In this document: positions 36,547 through 45,124 of the stretch, piece by piece
How the letters are laid out: each line of letters opens with the position of its first letter
Numbering within the stretch: position 1 is the first letter of the stretch
Assembly: GCF_004341515.1 (NCBI RefSeq)
Contig: NZ_SLZF01000005.1
Location: 496,001-560,000, forward strand
DNA: 64,000 bases
Direction: 5' to 3'
Source: Allobosea sp. BK604
GTDB lineage: Bacteria; Pseudomonadota; Alphaproteobacteria; Rhizobiales; Beijerinckiaceae
Notes under the pieces: generated by a model
What the model was told of the DNA's origin: nothing
Database searches by the model: none
The model's input: the letters and a program-made list of their open reading frames with translations, nothing else
Program-made: the position numbers and the translations under genes

Positions 36547-38133
36547 TCATTGGACCGGCGGCGGCAGTGCGATGTTGACGTTGACCGTCTTCGTCACGGT
36601 GAAGCTGTCGAGCATGCCTTCGAGCGACATCTCGCGCCCGATCCCGCTTTGCTTGACGCCGCCATAGGGCTGGCCGAGCACCTGGCCACCGCCTTGATTG
36701 ACCTGGACCCAGCCCGCCTCCACGGCGTGCGCGGTGCGCAGCGCCCGGGCGATCTCGCGCGACCAGACATAGGCGGCCAGGCCGTAATGGGTCGCATTCG
36801 CCATTCGGACCACCTCGGCTTCGTCGCGCCAGGGGATTGCGACCAGGACCGGGCCGAAGATCTCCTCGCGCGCCAGCCGCCAATCGTTCGACCCGGCCGC
36901 AAAGATCGTCGGGATCGCGAAATAGCCGGTCGCGAGCGGGCCCTCGCCCGGCGGCAGCCCTCCGGTCACAAGCCGAGCGTCGGGCCGGCGAAGCCCCTCC
37001 TCGATATAGCCGCAGACTTTCTTGAACTGGCGCTCGTTGATGATCGCGCCGATATCGGTCGCCTCGTCCAGCGGGTCTCCGATCTTGAGCGCCTCCAGCC
37101 TGGCGACGAGCTTGGCGAGGAACGTCTCGAAAATATCCGCATGCACGAACAGGCGCGATCCGGCCGTGCATGACTGGCTCTGGCGCGTGAAGCGCATCGC
37201 GGCGATGACGCCCTCGACGACCCAGTCCTCGTCGGCATCGGGAAAGACGATGGACGGGCTCTTGCCGCCGAGCTCGAGCGAGACGGGGACCACCCGGTCG
37301 GCCGCCGCGCGCATGATCGCCTTGCCCACCGCGGTCGAGCCGGTGAAGCTCAGCTTGCGGATCTGCGGATGAGCAGCGAGCGGCTCGCCGCATTCCACAC
37401 CATAGCCGGTGAGGACGTTGACCACGCCCGGCGGCAGATGCGCCTGGCAGATCTCCGCGATCATCAGCACCGCCAAGGGGGCATCCTCGGCCGCCTTCAG
37501 GACGAACGTATTGCCAGCACAGATGGCGGGCGCGATCTTGAGCGAGGCGAGCTGGGCCGGGGCATTCCACGGCACGATCGCGCCGACGATGCCGATCGGC
37601 TCGCGTCTGGTGTAACTGAGCATCGCCTCGCCGAGGGGAAGGGTCATGCCCTTCAGCTCGCCGGCGAGGCCACCGAAATAGCGGAAGACATCGGCAACCC
37701 ATTTCGCCTCGCCGCGCGCCTGCGTCCTGATCGCATTGCCGGTTTCGCTGGCGATGAGCCGCGCCAGCTCCTCCTGGCGCGCTTCGAGGACCTCGGCGAT
37801 GGCCAGGCAGGCCCGCCCGCGCTCCCGCGGCGCAATCCGCGCCCAGGCCGCGCCCGCGGCGCCCGCCGCGGCGACTGCGCGATCGACGTCGACGGCCGCG
37901 CCACGCGGCACCTCCCCGAGCGCCTCCTTCCGGGCCGGGTTCTCGACCATGATGGTTTGGCCTGAAGCGGCGTCGCACCACTCTCCGCCGATCAGCATCC
38001 GGCGTCTGAGCAGGCGCGATCCTGACTGGGCCGAACCGTTTTCGCCGGAGGGACCCACTGCGCCGAACTGGTCTTTGCTCTGAAGCGTTGTCATCGGACG
38101 GGTCTCCGACGTCAGCCAAGGCGCTTTGATCAT
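36547..38133 (-). CDS. NAD(P)-dependent aldehyde dehydrogenase
   Basis: 528 residues from the ATG at 38133; an alternative ATG at 38094 (MTTLQSKD) would give a length closer to the family norm of about 500. Key motifs are PWNAPAQLASLKIAPA (cofactor cleft), FTGSTAVGKAI, the catalytic glutamate in LELGGKSP, the catalytic cysteine in RQSQSCTAGSR, and EEIFGPV. The C-terminal QVNQGGGQVLGQPYGGVKQSGIGRE is the oligomerisation segment. It oxidises an aldehyde to its acid; the substrate is unknown. It may extend the preceding catabolic cluster but is transcribed separately. Confidence 0.93.
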   Translation of the reverse strand: MIKAPWLTSETRPMTTLQSKDQFGAVGPSGENGSAQSGSRLLRRRMLIGGEWCDAASGQTIMVENPARKEALGEVPRGAAVDVDRAVAAAGAAGAAWARIAPRERGRACLAIAEVLEARQEELARLIASETGNAIRTQARGEAKWVADVFRYFGGLAGELKGMTLPLGEAMLSYTRREPIGIVGAIVPWNAPAQLASLKIAPAICAGNTFVLKAAEDAPLAVLMIAEICQAHLPPGVVNVLTGYGVECGEPLAAHPQIRKLSFTGSTAVGKAIMRAAADRVVPVSLELGGKSPSIVFPDADEDWVVEGVIAAMRFTRQSQSCTAGSRLFVHADIFETFLAKLVARLEALKIGDPLDEATDIGAIINERQFKKVCGYIEEGLRRPDARLVTGGLPPGEGPLATGYFAIPTIFAAGSNDWRLAREEIFGPVLVAIPWRDEAEVVRMANATHYGLAAYVWSREIARALRTAHAVEAGWVQVNQGGGQVLGQPYGGVKQSGIGREMSLEGMLDSFTVTKTVNVNIALPPPVQ

Positions 38134-38245
38134 ATTCTGCTTCCAGAGCCGAGGAAACAGGCACGGATCGACCTTTGGGGGGCGGTCGCCGCCGGGACAG
38201 AGAGTTCAGTCTGTCCCGTTCAGTCCGCGGAATGCCGGATCCTGC

Positions 38246-39828
38246 TCATTCAGGCATGCCGGCACGTCGCAGCGCGTCGTTCAGCCTGGCGGCGTAGTCG
38301 GAATTGCGCAATGGGCCACTGAATTCATCCATCATCGAAAGCCTGAGCGTCGGCGAAAGCCGGAGGAGCTCGGCCATCGCGCTCCTGGCCTCGTCGAGCC
38401 GCCCGGCCAGGGCGAGAGCTGCCGCGAAGTTGCGCTGGCTCAGAGCCCAGCCCGATTTCTCGCTGACCGAGCGGGAAGACCAGGCCACAGCCTCCTCATA
38501 GGCCCCGGCCTGCATGAGGGCAAAGGCCATCCCGTTGAGATCGATGTAGCGGAGCGGGTCCTGGGGACTGAGCCGAAAGGCTCGCTCGTAATTCCCGATC
38601 GCGACGGCGGCATTGCCCAGGTAATTCTGTGCGGCCCCGGCACGCGACCATGCCCGCGCGGAGTTCGGGTTGATCATGCAGGCGCGGTCCAGCAGGAGAA
38701 TGCCGGCTTCCGGATTCATGCCGAGATAGGTGATAGTGATGCCCGCCGTCCAAAGGGCGGTGGCGTCATCCCTGCCGTAATTTGCCGCCTGGCGGGCCCA
38801 ATGGAGGCCGTCCTCGACGTCCCGCGCATTCGCCTGCAACGATCCTTGCGTCTTCAGCATCATGACGGTCAGCGACGCCATGGCATAGGCGGCGGCGTAG
38901 CCCGGAGACGAGGCGACTGCTCCGATGAACAGGTCCCGGGCCTGCCGAAGCGCTTCCGGGGTGACGTCCTGTATCGCCATGCCGCGCAGGAAGAGATCGT
39001 AGGCGCTGAGGTTCTTCGGCGGCTTTCGTTGCGCGTGCTCGATCTCGGCACGCTGCAAGCGTGGCTCGATGGCGCCGGCAACGGCCTCGGTGATGCGATC
39101 CTGCAGGCCGAAGACGTCGTCGAGCGGGCCGTCGAAACGGTCTGCCCAGATCTGCGTGCCACTCGATGCATCGATCAGCTTGCTGGTGACGCGCAGGCGC
39201 TCGCCCGCCTTCCGCACGCTGCCCTCGAGGACGTACAGGACCCCGAGCTCACGTCCGATCTGGCGGACATCCACCGCCCGGCCCTTGTAGGTGAAGGCCG
39301 AATTGCGGGCGATGACGAAGAACGACCGGATACAGGACAGCGCCGTGGTGATGTCCTCGACCAGGCCATCGACAAAAACTCCTGATCCGGGTCGGAACTC
39401 AGGTTCAGGAAGGGCAGCACCACGAGCGAAGGCCTGTCCGTGGGCGGCATCAAGCGTGGGGCCGCGGCGATGGCGTCACTGGCAGGCGCTGGCCCCTGGG
39501 GATCAGCCGATACCTGGATATCGAGAAGGTAGCCGCGCTTGGGGACCGAGCGGAGAATCCGCCCATCCTCGTCGCCAATCGCGCGCATGACCTCACGGAC
39601 GGCCTGAAAGAGGCTGTCCTCGGTCACATTGAGGCTCGACCAGACCACATCGAGCAATTCGGACTTGCTGATGGTGCGCCCCGGATTGCGCGCGAGGAAG
39701 AGCAGCAGATCAAAAGGCTTGGGTGCGATCGGGATGTCGAGGCCATTCGCCCCCCGCATTCGTCCCTGCGCTGCATCGATCACGATGTCAGCGATCTGCA
39801 GGATCGTTCCGGACTCAGTCTCGCCCAT
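38246..39828 (-). pseudogene. Frameshifted winged-helix/TolB-like/TPR regulator
   Basis: Two frames join into one protein of about 527 residues. The first (from 39828) has an OmpR-type winged helix (IPIAPKPFDLLLFLARNPGRTISKSELLDVVW) and then PSLVVLPFLNLSSDPDQEF. The family next expects a DGLVEDI-type segment. That segment is present in the second frame (to 38246), which continues through VDVRQIGRELG, YVLEGSVRKAGERLRVTSKLIDA and TPR helices. The frames cross at a run of five T (39374-39378, plus-strand A's), where one extra T would restore E-F-F-V-D-G. A recent mutation or a homopolymer sequencing error are both possible. Confidence 0.85.
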
Positions 39829-39977
39829 CGGAAGTTCCCGGCACTCGGAGATCCCTCAGAAAAGCATAGATCCGCGCTCAGCGCGATCTCAGACCTTGTT
39901 CAAGACGTTACGCGGCCGCTGCCGGAAGGTCCTGCGAGGGCGGTATCCAGTTTACCGCCGTCAAAGCGGGGGAGATC

Positions 39978-40214
39978 ATGGACCTGCCATTTGGCGAGCA
40001 GACCTATTCTGCCAACGACACAAGGAACAGCCGGCGCATCGCCCGGCTTCTCGCTGCATTCCCAAGCTTTCGCGTAGGGCTTCGGCGACTCCTGGAAAGG
40101 CCGGCCATCGTCCCGAAACTGAATGCGGAGCTGCGCCACGATGTCGGATTGGGGCCCGACCAATATCCGAACGCACCGATCTGGGGGCACGGCCGGATCA
40201 TGTGGTGGCCATGA
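39978..40214 (+). CDS. Small protein with DUF1127-like tail
   Basis: 78 residues. The central part (SRRIARLLAAFPSFRVGLRRLLERP) is arginine-rich and is followed by LNAELRHDVGLGPDQYP, which recalls the 'LxDIGL' end of DUF1127 proteins. GGGGGAG is placed 3 bases before the ATG, a good although close ribosome site. The assignment is tentative. It is divergent from the frameshifted regulator. Confidence 0.5.
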   Translation: MDLPFGEQTYSANDTRNSRRIARLLAAFPSFRVGLRRLLERPAIVPKLNAELRHDVGLGPDQYPNAPIWGHGRIMWWP

Positions 40215-40234
40215 GCCTTCCTATGTCGAGCGCC

Positions 40235-40338
40235 TAGAGCATTTTCGAGCGAAGTGGGCACCGGTTCGCGTAAAGAAAATGCGTCAAAACAAAGAGATAG
40301 AGCATTTCCGCGATTCGGAGAAACGCGGAAATGCTCTA
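40235..40338. repeat. Interspersed palindromic repeat, copy 1
   Basis: The sequence starts AGAGCATTTTCGAGCGAAGT and ends in a perfect 15-bp hairpin (40298-40312 with 40324-40338). A second copy with the same order and about 80 percent identity by eye lies at 47761-47855. The stop codon of the GNAT gene is inside the right arm, so this element also works as the 3' end and possible terminator of that gene. Confidence 0.85.
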
Positions 40339-41169
40339 TCCAAGCTCCAGCGTCGTCACGCCGAACAGCTCGGGCGCGAGAGGAATGGGCTCGCCCAGAT
40401 ACATGCGCGTCGTCTCGAATCCGGGCCGAAGGCCTGAGCGCAGCAGAAGGTCCATGAAGCGCTCTCGCGCGGCCGGAACGTCGATGAAGACCTCGCCCTC
40501 GGCGGAGGCCGCCAGCTGCCGGACGAGCGCCGCGGCCGTGCCCTCGTCGACCGCCGACAGCCCGCCGATCTTCCAGCCCGCGCGGCACTTACGCATGACG
40601 CCGTATCCCGTCACCCTCCCCTCCGCGCGCGCCGCGCAGGCAACATGTGGCGGTCCAAGCCAGCGCGTCAGGAACCCGACCCGTGGCTCCGGAAAGCTCC
40701 TGCGATCGAAGGCCATGACCTCCGGCACGAGATCGGGAGTGACCATGCTCAGCCTCTCCCGATCGACCGCGCGACCGGCAAAGGCGCCGCCGAAGCGGAT
40801 GGTTCGGTAAGCAGGAGCAAAACCCTTCCGGCGGTAGTTCTCGAACTGCTCGTCGACCCCGTCGAGCCCGATGGTACGCCCGGCGAGATAGGCCATGCCT
40901 GCGTCCCAGACGGCTTTCCCGTGGCCTCGGCCGCGCCTGTCCTCGCGGCTGATATAGAGCCCGATGAAGCCGTAGCCCGTTCCGTAGGCAACCGCCGCGA
41001 TCCCGGCGACCATCTCGCCATCGACAAACGCGCCGATGAAGCCCTCGGGGTCCGTCGCATGGAACGCCGCGGCATCATCGAGCCCGGGATTCCAGCCCTC
41101 GGCGGCGGCCCAGCCGATGAGTTGCTCGACTTCGACCAGGTCGAGCTTACGGACGAGGCGCTCGCTCAT
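40336..41169 (-). CDS. GNAT family N-acetyltransferase
   Basis: 277 residues. The N-terminal GNAT domain (about 1-130) has acetyl-CoA motif A in LYISREDRRGRGHGKAVWDA. A second GNAT-like half (about 140-275) with FDRRSFPEPRVGFLTRWL and GYGVMRKCRAGWKIGGL matches the two-domain YitH/HolE-type proteins. The start MSERLVRK at 41169 fits the family; the frame stays open upstream but the extra residues are unlike it. The substrate is unknown. Its stop lies in the palindromic repeat. Confidence 0.87.
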   Translation of the reverse strand: MSERLVRKLDLVEVEQLIGWAAAEGWNPGLDDAAAFHATDPEGFIGAFVDGEMVAGIAAVAYGTGYGFIGLYISREDRRGRGHGKAVWDAGMAYLAGRTIGLDGVDEQFENYRRKGFAPAYRTIRFGGAFAGRAVDRERLSMVTPDLVPEVMAFDRRSFPEPRVGFLTRWLGPPHVACAARAEGRVTGYGVMRKCRAGWKIGGLSAVDEGTAAALVRQLAASAEGEVFIDVPAARERFMDLLLRSGLRPGFETTRMYLGEPIPLAPELFGVTTLELG

Positions 41170-41849
41170 GCTGCCAAATCCCATCTCGCAGTCGACCCGT
41201 CCCATTAGGCCGGGGCCGCCATCATGGCGGTTCCGACGTCTACCGCTCCGGCTCACCCCCGACAATCCGGGGGGCCATATCGAGGCCGACGACATGCCCC
41301 CCTCGTGCCTGGCCTGGCGCCATCCCGGACAGGCCGGATCGCAGGGCCGATCCTGTGATCTCGCAGAACCGGACGGCGTCATCCCGGACGCAGCGCAGCG
41401 GAGCTCCGGGATCCATCGTCGAGCGCAACGCCCTTCGATGGATCCCGGAGCGGCGCCGCTAAAGCGGCTTGTCCGGGATGACGGGAAATGCTTGCGACCT
41501 TGTCAGCAAGAGCGCGACGCTCGGAGTCTCCTATAACCGGGCAGATCGCCGAGGACGCTCAGGATGATGCGTTCGAGGCGAGCCTGGCGGTGGGGTTCTG
41601 AGCCAGTCGGGCATCACGTGGAGATCCGCTGCGCTGCCTTGGCGCTTCAGGCGCCGCGTTGCGCCCAAAGCCGACACGCGTGACGCCCGAAGCGAGCCCC
41701 GCGGCCGGAACCTTTTTTCGCCTTTTTAGTCGCCTAAATGTGGCGCGGTCTTCGGGATCAGAGGACGAGCCGTCGCTGCTGGCGCCTCGACGAGCGCCAC
41801 GTCCGACGGAGTCGCTGTCGAGCCAGCCTTAGCGCGGGGGGCCTGAGCC
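41170..41849. other. Intergenic region with a palindromic element
   Basis: About 680 bases without a recognised gene between two divergent genes. It contains the palindromic repeat at 41378-41482 and related fragments such as CATCCCGGACAGGCCGG near 41322. From 41490 to 41849 I see nothing beyond short chance frames. Confidence 0.55.
41378..41482. repeat. REP/BIME-like nested inverted repeat
   Basis: The outer arms GTCATCCCGGAC (41378-41389) and GTCCGGGATGAC (41471-41482) enclose inner arms CTCCGGGATCCATCG (41404-41418) and its exact complement (41436-41450). The nested symmetry and the sequence style are those of repetitive extragenic palindromes common in Hyphomicrobiales genomes. No gene overlaps it. 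Confidence 0.85.
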
Positions 41850-42257
41850 ATGGACAAGGCTATGCGCTGGCGTTCGGCCAGCTCGCTTCCGCAGGCTCGA
41901 CCCAAGCGCGATTCCCATCTGCTTCCCCTGGGGGGCTGCGCGCTGATCGTCATGACGCTTGTCGGCCCACGCGCCTGGCCCCCGCCGGCCAGCGCCCATA
42001 GCTGGTACCCCAGCGATTGCTGCAGTGATCGGGACTGCTGGCCGATGGGCCATGATGACGACGCCCGCGAGCCCGACCCGACGATCGTGCCGGGCGGCTA
42101 CTTGACCCATGACGGCTTCTTCGTCGATGCGCGCAACACGCGCCCCTCACTCGACGGGCGCTTCCATGTCTGCAGGTCGGGCGGTTATCCATCCGGCCCC
42201 GTGCTCGCGCCCCTGGAGCGGCCAGTCTGCCTGTTCGTGCCCAAGCTGGCGAGTTGA
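41850..42257 (+). CDS. Conserved secreted cysteine-rich protein
   Basis: 135 residues. A hydrophobic segment (LLPLGGCALIVMTLVG, about 24-42) ends in PPASAHS, a likely signal-peptidase site. The mature part begins HSWYPSDCCSDRDCWPM and has GGYLTHDGFFVDARNTRPS and FHVCRSGG, a pattern I know from small hypothetical proteins of this order. Six cysteines lie in the mature part. Function unknown; probably periplasmic. The start is uncertain because the basic N-terminus is long. Confidence 0.72.
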   Translation: MDKAMRWRSASSLPQARPKRDSHLLPLGGCALIVMTLVGPRAWPPPASAHSWYPSDCCSDRDCWPMGHDDDAREPDPTIVPGGYLTHDGFFVDARNTRPSLDGRFHVCRSGGYPSGPVLAPLERPVCLFVPKLAS

Positions 42258-42369
42258 CCGCGGCGCTGGCGAAGCCGGAGCAGCGAAGCGAGGCTGGCCG
42301 GCGCCCAACAGCCCATTATCGCAGCCACGAAGCCCACCGACCGCAAGCCGGTTTCGCGCCGTGGCCCGC

Positions 42370-43476
42370 TTATATGCCGCCCATGCGTGCGATCAGTTGC
42401 AGCAGCTCACTCTGGCGGTGTGTGTCGGTCTTCGCGAAGATCGTCTTGAGATAGCCTCGAACCGTTCCCGCACTGAGCCCGAGCGCCTCCGCCGCAAGCG
42501 ATAGATCCTCTCCTGCAGCCAGGCGCATCGCAAGACGCGATTCCGCCGGGGTCAGCCCAAAGACGGCCCAGAGCATGTCGGGCGGTGGCAGCCGCTTGTG
42601 CTCGAGGTCGTTCACCGTCAGCACGACCCGGGCCCCGGTCAGGATATCCGCGAGCCCCCCCATGACCGGCAGGGCATTGACGATCAACGGCCTGCGCGCT
42701 GGCCGCTCGACGGCAATCCAGTGCGGCTCCGTTCGCGATGCCGAAATCCCGGCCGTGAGGGCGGTTGCGATGAGCTTCTGCAGGCGCTCGTTGCTCTGGG
42801 GATGCGCCGTCCGAAGCGCGCCGTGGCTCAGCGCGAAGTCGGTCTGCAGCAGGGGCTTCGCATGGGCGTTGAAGCGGATGACGCGCCCGCTTGCGTTTAG
42901 GAGGAAGGCGGGTTTCTCGACCAGGTCAAAGCCATCGAGCATCCCTTCGGCTTGCTTGATCGAGAGCAGATCGATCAGGGAGAGGACCCGGCCCAGGTCG
43001 GCTTGAAGGCCATGGAGCCGATGCATCTCCTCGTGGGTGAATGCGCCCTGCTTGGAGTTCCGGAGAAAAACGAGCCCGTAATGCTGCCCTTCCAGCGAGA
43101 AGCCCAGCGTACCCCACCAAGGCAGATCCCACGGGCGCAGCCACTCATTGTGATAGTCGCTGTGGCGCCGCTCGTCCTCGCTGGAGATGTCGTGCTCGAC
43201 CAGCACTTTGCGCCCCTGCCTCAGCAGCGGCCAGGCCCGCTGTCCGCGCAGATCGCGCTTGTACCAGCCGCTGTTGAGGAAATCGTCGATCGGAGCCGTG
43301 AGGTCGGGCGAGACCGGCCGGGCGACCAGGGTCGCCCGTCCGTGGTCAGCCGCAAGACAAGTGCCGACAGCATTTGCCGATCGCGCGATATCATGAAGCA
43401 GATGCGGCCATGTTTCAGGTGACACGACCACATCGTAGAGTTTCTCGATGTCGATCTCGGCCGTTCTGCCGATCAT
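42370..43476 (-). CDS. LuxR-type transcriptional regulator
   Basis: 368 residues. The C-terminal LuxR helix-turn-helix is clear: FGLTPAESRLAMRLAAGEDLSLAAEALGLSAGTVRGYLKTIFAKTDTHRQSELLQLI. The N-terminal 300 residues have two PAS/GAF-like parts (ETWPHLLHDIARSANAVGTC... and ...GFDLVEKPAFLLNASGRVIRFNAHAKPLL). No partner gene or ligand is evident. A typical orphan LuxR regulator; its target is not known. Confidence 0.88.
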   Translation of the reverse strand: MIGRTAEIDIEKLYDVVVSPETWPHLLHDIARSANAVGTCLAADHGRATLVARPVSPDLTAPIDDFLNSGWYKRDLRGQRAWPLLRQGRKVLVEHDISSEDERRHSDYHNEWLRPWDLPWWGTLGFSLEGQHYGLVFLRNSKQGAFTHEEMHRLHGLQADLGRVLSLIDLLSIKQAEGMLDGFDLVEKPAFLLNASGRVIRFNAHAKPLLQTDFALSHGALRTAHPQSNERLQKLIATALTAGISASRTEPHWIAVERPARRPLIVNALPVMGGLADILTGARVVLTVNDLEHKRLPPPDMLWAVFGLTPAESRLAMRLAAGEDLSLAAEALGLSAGTVRGYLKTIFAKTDTHRQSELLQLIARMGGI

Positions 43477-43708
43477 GGCGACCTCCCGGCACGCAAGGAT
43501 CTGCTCAACGAAGTAGGACTTACCTCTTAAACGCTATCGCGCACTCTCCTAACAGATTCTATTCAATTTATCTGAACGCGCCGCACAGGAATCCGCAGAC
43601 GGCCCACAGATTCGCGAGCGCGCGTTTCCGCGTTTCTCAGACTTTCGGACACGCTCTGTCTATTCGTGTCGTCGCCTTGTCTTCACGCGGAAAGGTGTCC
43701 AAGGCCGA
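43477..43708. other. Short intergenic region, nothing recognised
   Basis: About 230 bases, locally AT-rich near 43540-43580. It presumably carries the promoter of the LuxR gene. I found no repeat or operator here. Confidence 0.4.
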
Positions 43709-44178
43709 TCACCGGCTCATCTTATCGCACCGCGTCGGCTCGACGGCGCCCGACAGCCAGCAGCGGTCGTCGACGCGCCCGTCCTCGATCTTGAAGCGGA
43801 CGAGGATTTCCGAGGGGCGCTTCATGGCGCGGCCGCTCTCGAAACCGACGCTCCGGGCGATCTCGCCGATGGGAAGATCGGTCGCGACGAGGAGTTCGCG
43901 CGCTGCAGCGATCAGCGCCTCTTGCTGGAAATCGCCGACGGACATGCCGGTAAACGCGCGAAACAGCCGCGTGATATGGCGCCGCGGGACGCCAAACCGA
44001 TCAAATCTTCGACCAGCATCGATCCGTGATCCCGGCTCGATATCGAGGTCACGGCTTCGCCGGCCATCACCTCGGCAATGCATTGAACCAGGAGGGCTGA
44101 AGCCAGCCCGTGACGGATGCGGGAGGTTCCGAACGCATCCCCTCGCCCCTCCACCAAGAGCTCACGCAAGGCGCGCAA
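43709..44178 (-). pseudogene. Degraded AraC-family regulator
   Basis: An AraC-type DNA-binding region is visible in one frame: FGVPRRHITRLFRAFTGMSVGDFQQEALIAAARELLVATDLPIGEIARSVGFES. The upstream part (VQCIAEVMAGEAV...) is in a different frame (43912-44178), so at least one frameshift lies near 43990-44080. After GFES the family sequence is lost and the protein ends early without the normal second-helix tail. I read it as an inactivated regulator; the 5' limit is uncertain. Confidence 0.5.
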
Positions 44179-44333
44179 GGCGGGCGTCGAATGACCGCAG
44201 CATGTCCGCGTCCGAAATGGAAGGGCCGAGCACTAGCAGCCCCCGGCCACAGGCGCAAAATGCAGGGCGGAATCCGCTTGGCGACAGGACATGCCCCGCG
44301 ACCGGCCCCGGGCGAAGATCAAGTGGCGGCGCG

Positions 44334-45014
44334 CTATCGAGCCTTGGCGCAAAGAGCCAGCAAGCCGCCGCGGTTGAGAACTCTTATGCGGCTGTAGCTC
44401 ACCTCGATCAGCCGTTGCTCCTGCATCGAAGCAAGCACTCGTTGCATTGTGGCTGGCGAGAGCGCGACCAGTTCCGCCAGCTTCTCGTGTGACAGTGAAA
44501 TCTCGTTTGCGTCCGAGCCTCCGTTTGGCTCGTACATCAGTAATCTGACGGCGACACGCGCCTCGGCGGGAGACGTCGCAAGATTGGCCAGTAGATTGAG
44601 AGCGGTTTGTGTATTGATGTGGGATAGAGCGTAGAAATCCTTGTAGAGGAACGGATTTTCCTCAACGAGCTTCAACAGCGGCGCCCGTGGAAGAAAAACG
44701 GCCCGAACCTGAGCTGTGGCCACAATGGATATCACCCTGCTGTAGCCGGCAAACAGCGCCGAGTCGCCAATCCAGAACCCTGTCTCCGCCCGATGAATCG
44801 TAAATGCCAGTCCATCAAAGCGCGGTATCGAGATATCGATGCCACCGGAGGCAATGCCAAACACGCCGTTTGGCTCGTCCCCATGATTATAGAGAGATTG
44901 TCCCGCGGAATACTCGCGCAGCTGAAATAGCGGCGCGAGCAGTCTTTTTGTTTCTGGCGATCGATCGGCATACCAACCACGGGAGGAGAGCAACTCCAGA
45001 GCGATAGTCGGCAT
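44334..45014 (-). CDS. Crp/Fnr-family transcriptional regulator
   Basis: 226 residues from the ATG at 45014; an ATG 15 codons earlier lacks a ribosome site. A cyclic-nucleotide-binding-type barrel (FQLREYSAGQSLYNHGDEPNGVFGIASGGIDIS, about 30-130) is joined by a dimerisation helix to a C-terminal winged helix (ISLSHEKLAELVALSPATMQRVLASMQEQRLIEVSYSRIRVLN). It has no Fnr cysteine cluster, so it is not an oxygen-sensing Fnr. Divergent from the alkylsulfatase gene, with a 14-bp palindrome in between, so it is a candidate regulator of that gene. Confidence 0.9.
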   Translation of the reverse strand: MPTIALELLSSRGWYADRSPETKRLLAPLFQLREYSAGQSLYNHGDEPNGVFGIASGGIDISIPRFDGLAFTIHRAETGFWIGDSALFAGYSRVISIVATAQVRAVFLPRAPLLKLVEENPFLYKDFYALSHINTQTALNLLANLATSPAEARVAVRLLMYEPNGGSDANEISLSHEKLAELVALSPATMQRVLASMQEQRLIEVSYSRIRVLNRGGLLALCAKAR

Positions 45015-45052
45015 TTGGCGGAGGCTCCCTATGCAGAAAAGCGACCCAGAGA

Positions 45053-45066
45053 CGATCATATGATCG
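45053..45066. promoter_or_regulatory. 14-bp palindrome between the Crp gene and the sulfatase
   Basis: CGATCATATGATCG is a perfect palindrome 39 bases upstream of the Crp-family start and 59 bases before the sulfatase start. It does not match the Crp (TGTGA-N6-TCACA) or Fnr consensus. It could be an operator of the divergent pair; that is inference. Confidence 0.5.
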
Positions 45067-45124
45067 AGTCGTTATCCACTTGCCATTCTAGCGTTGCCCG
45101 CAGCTACGGCGGGAGAGCGATATC

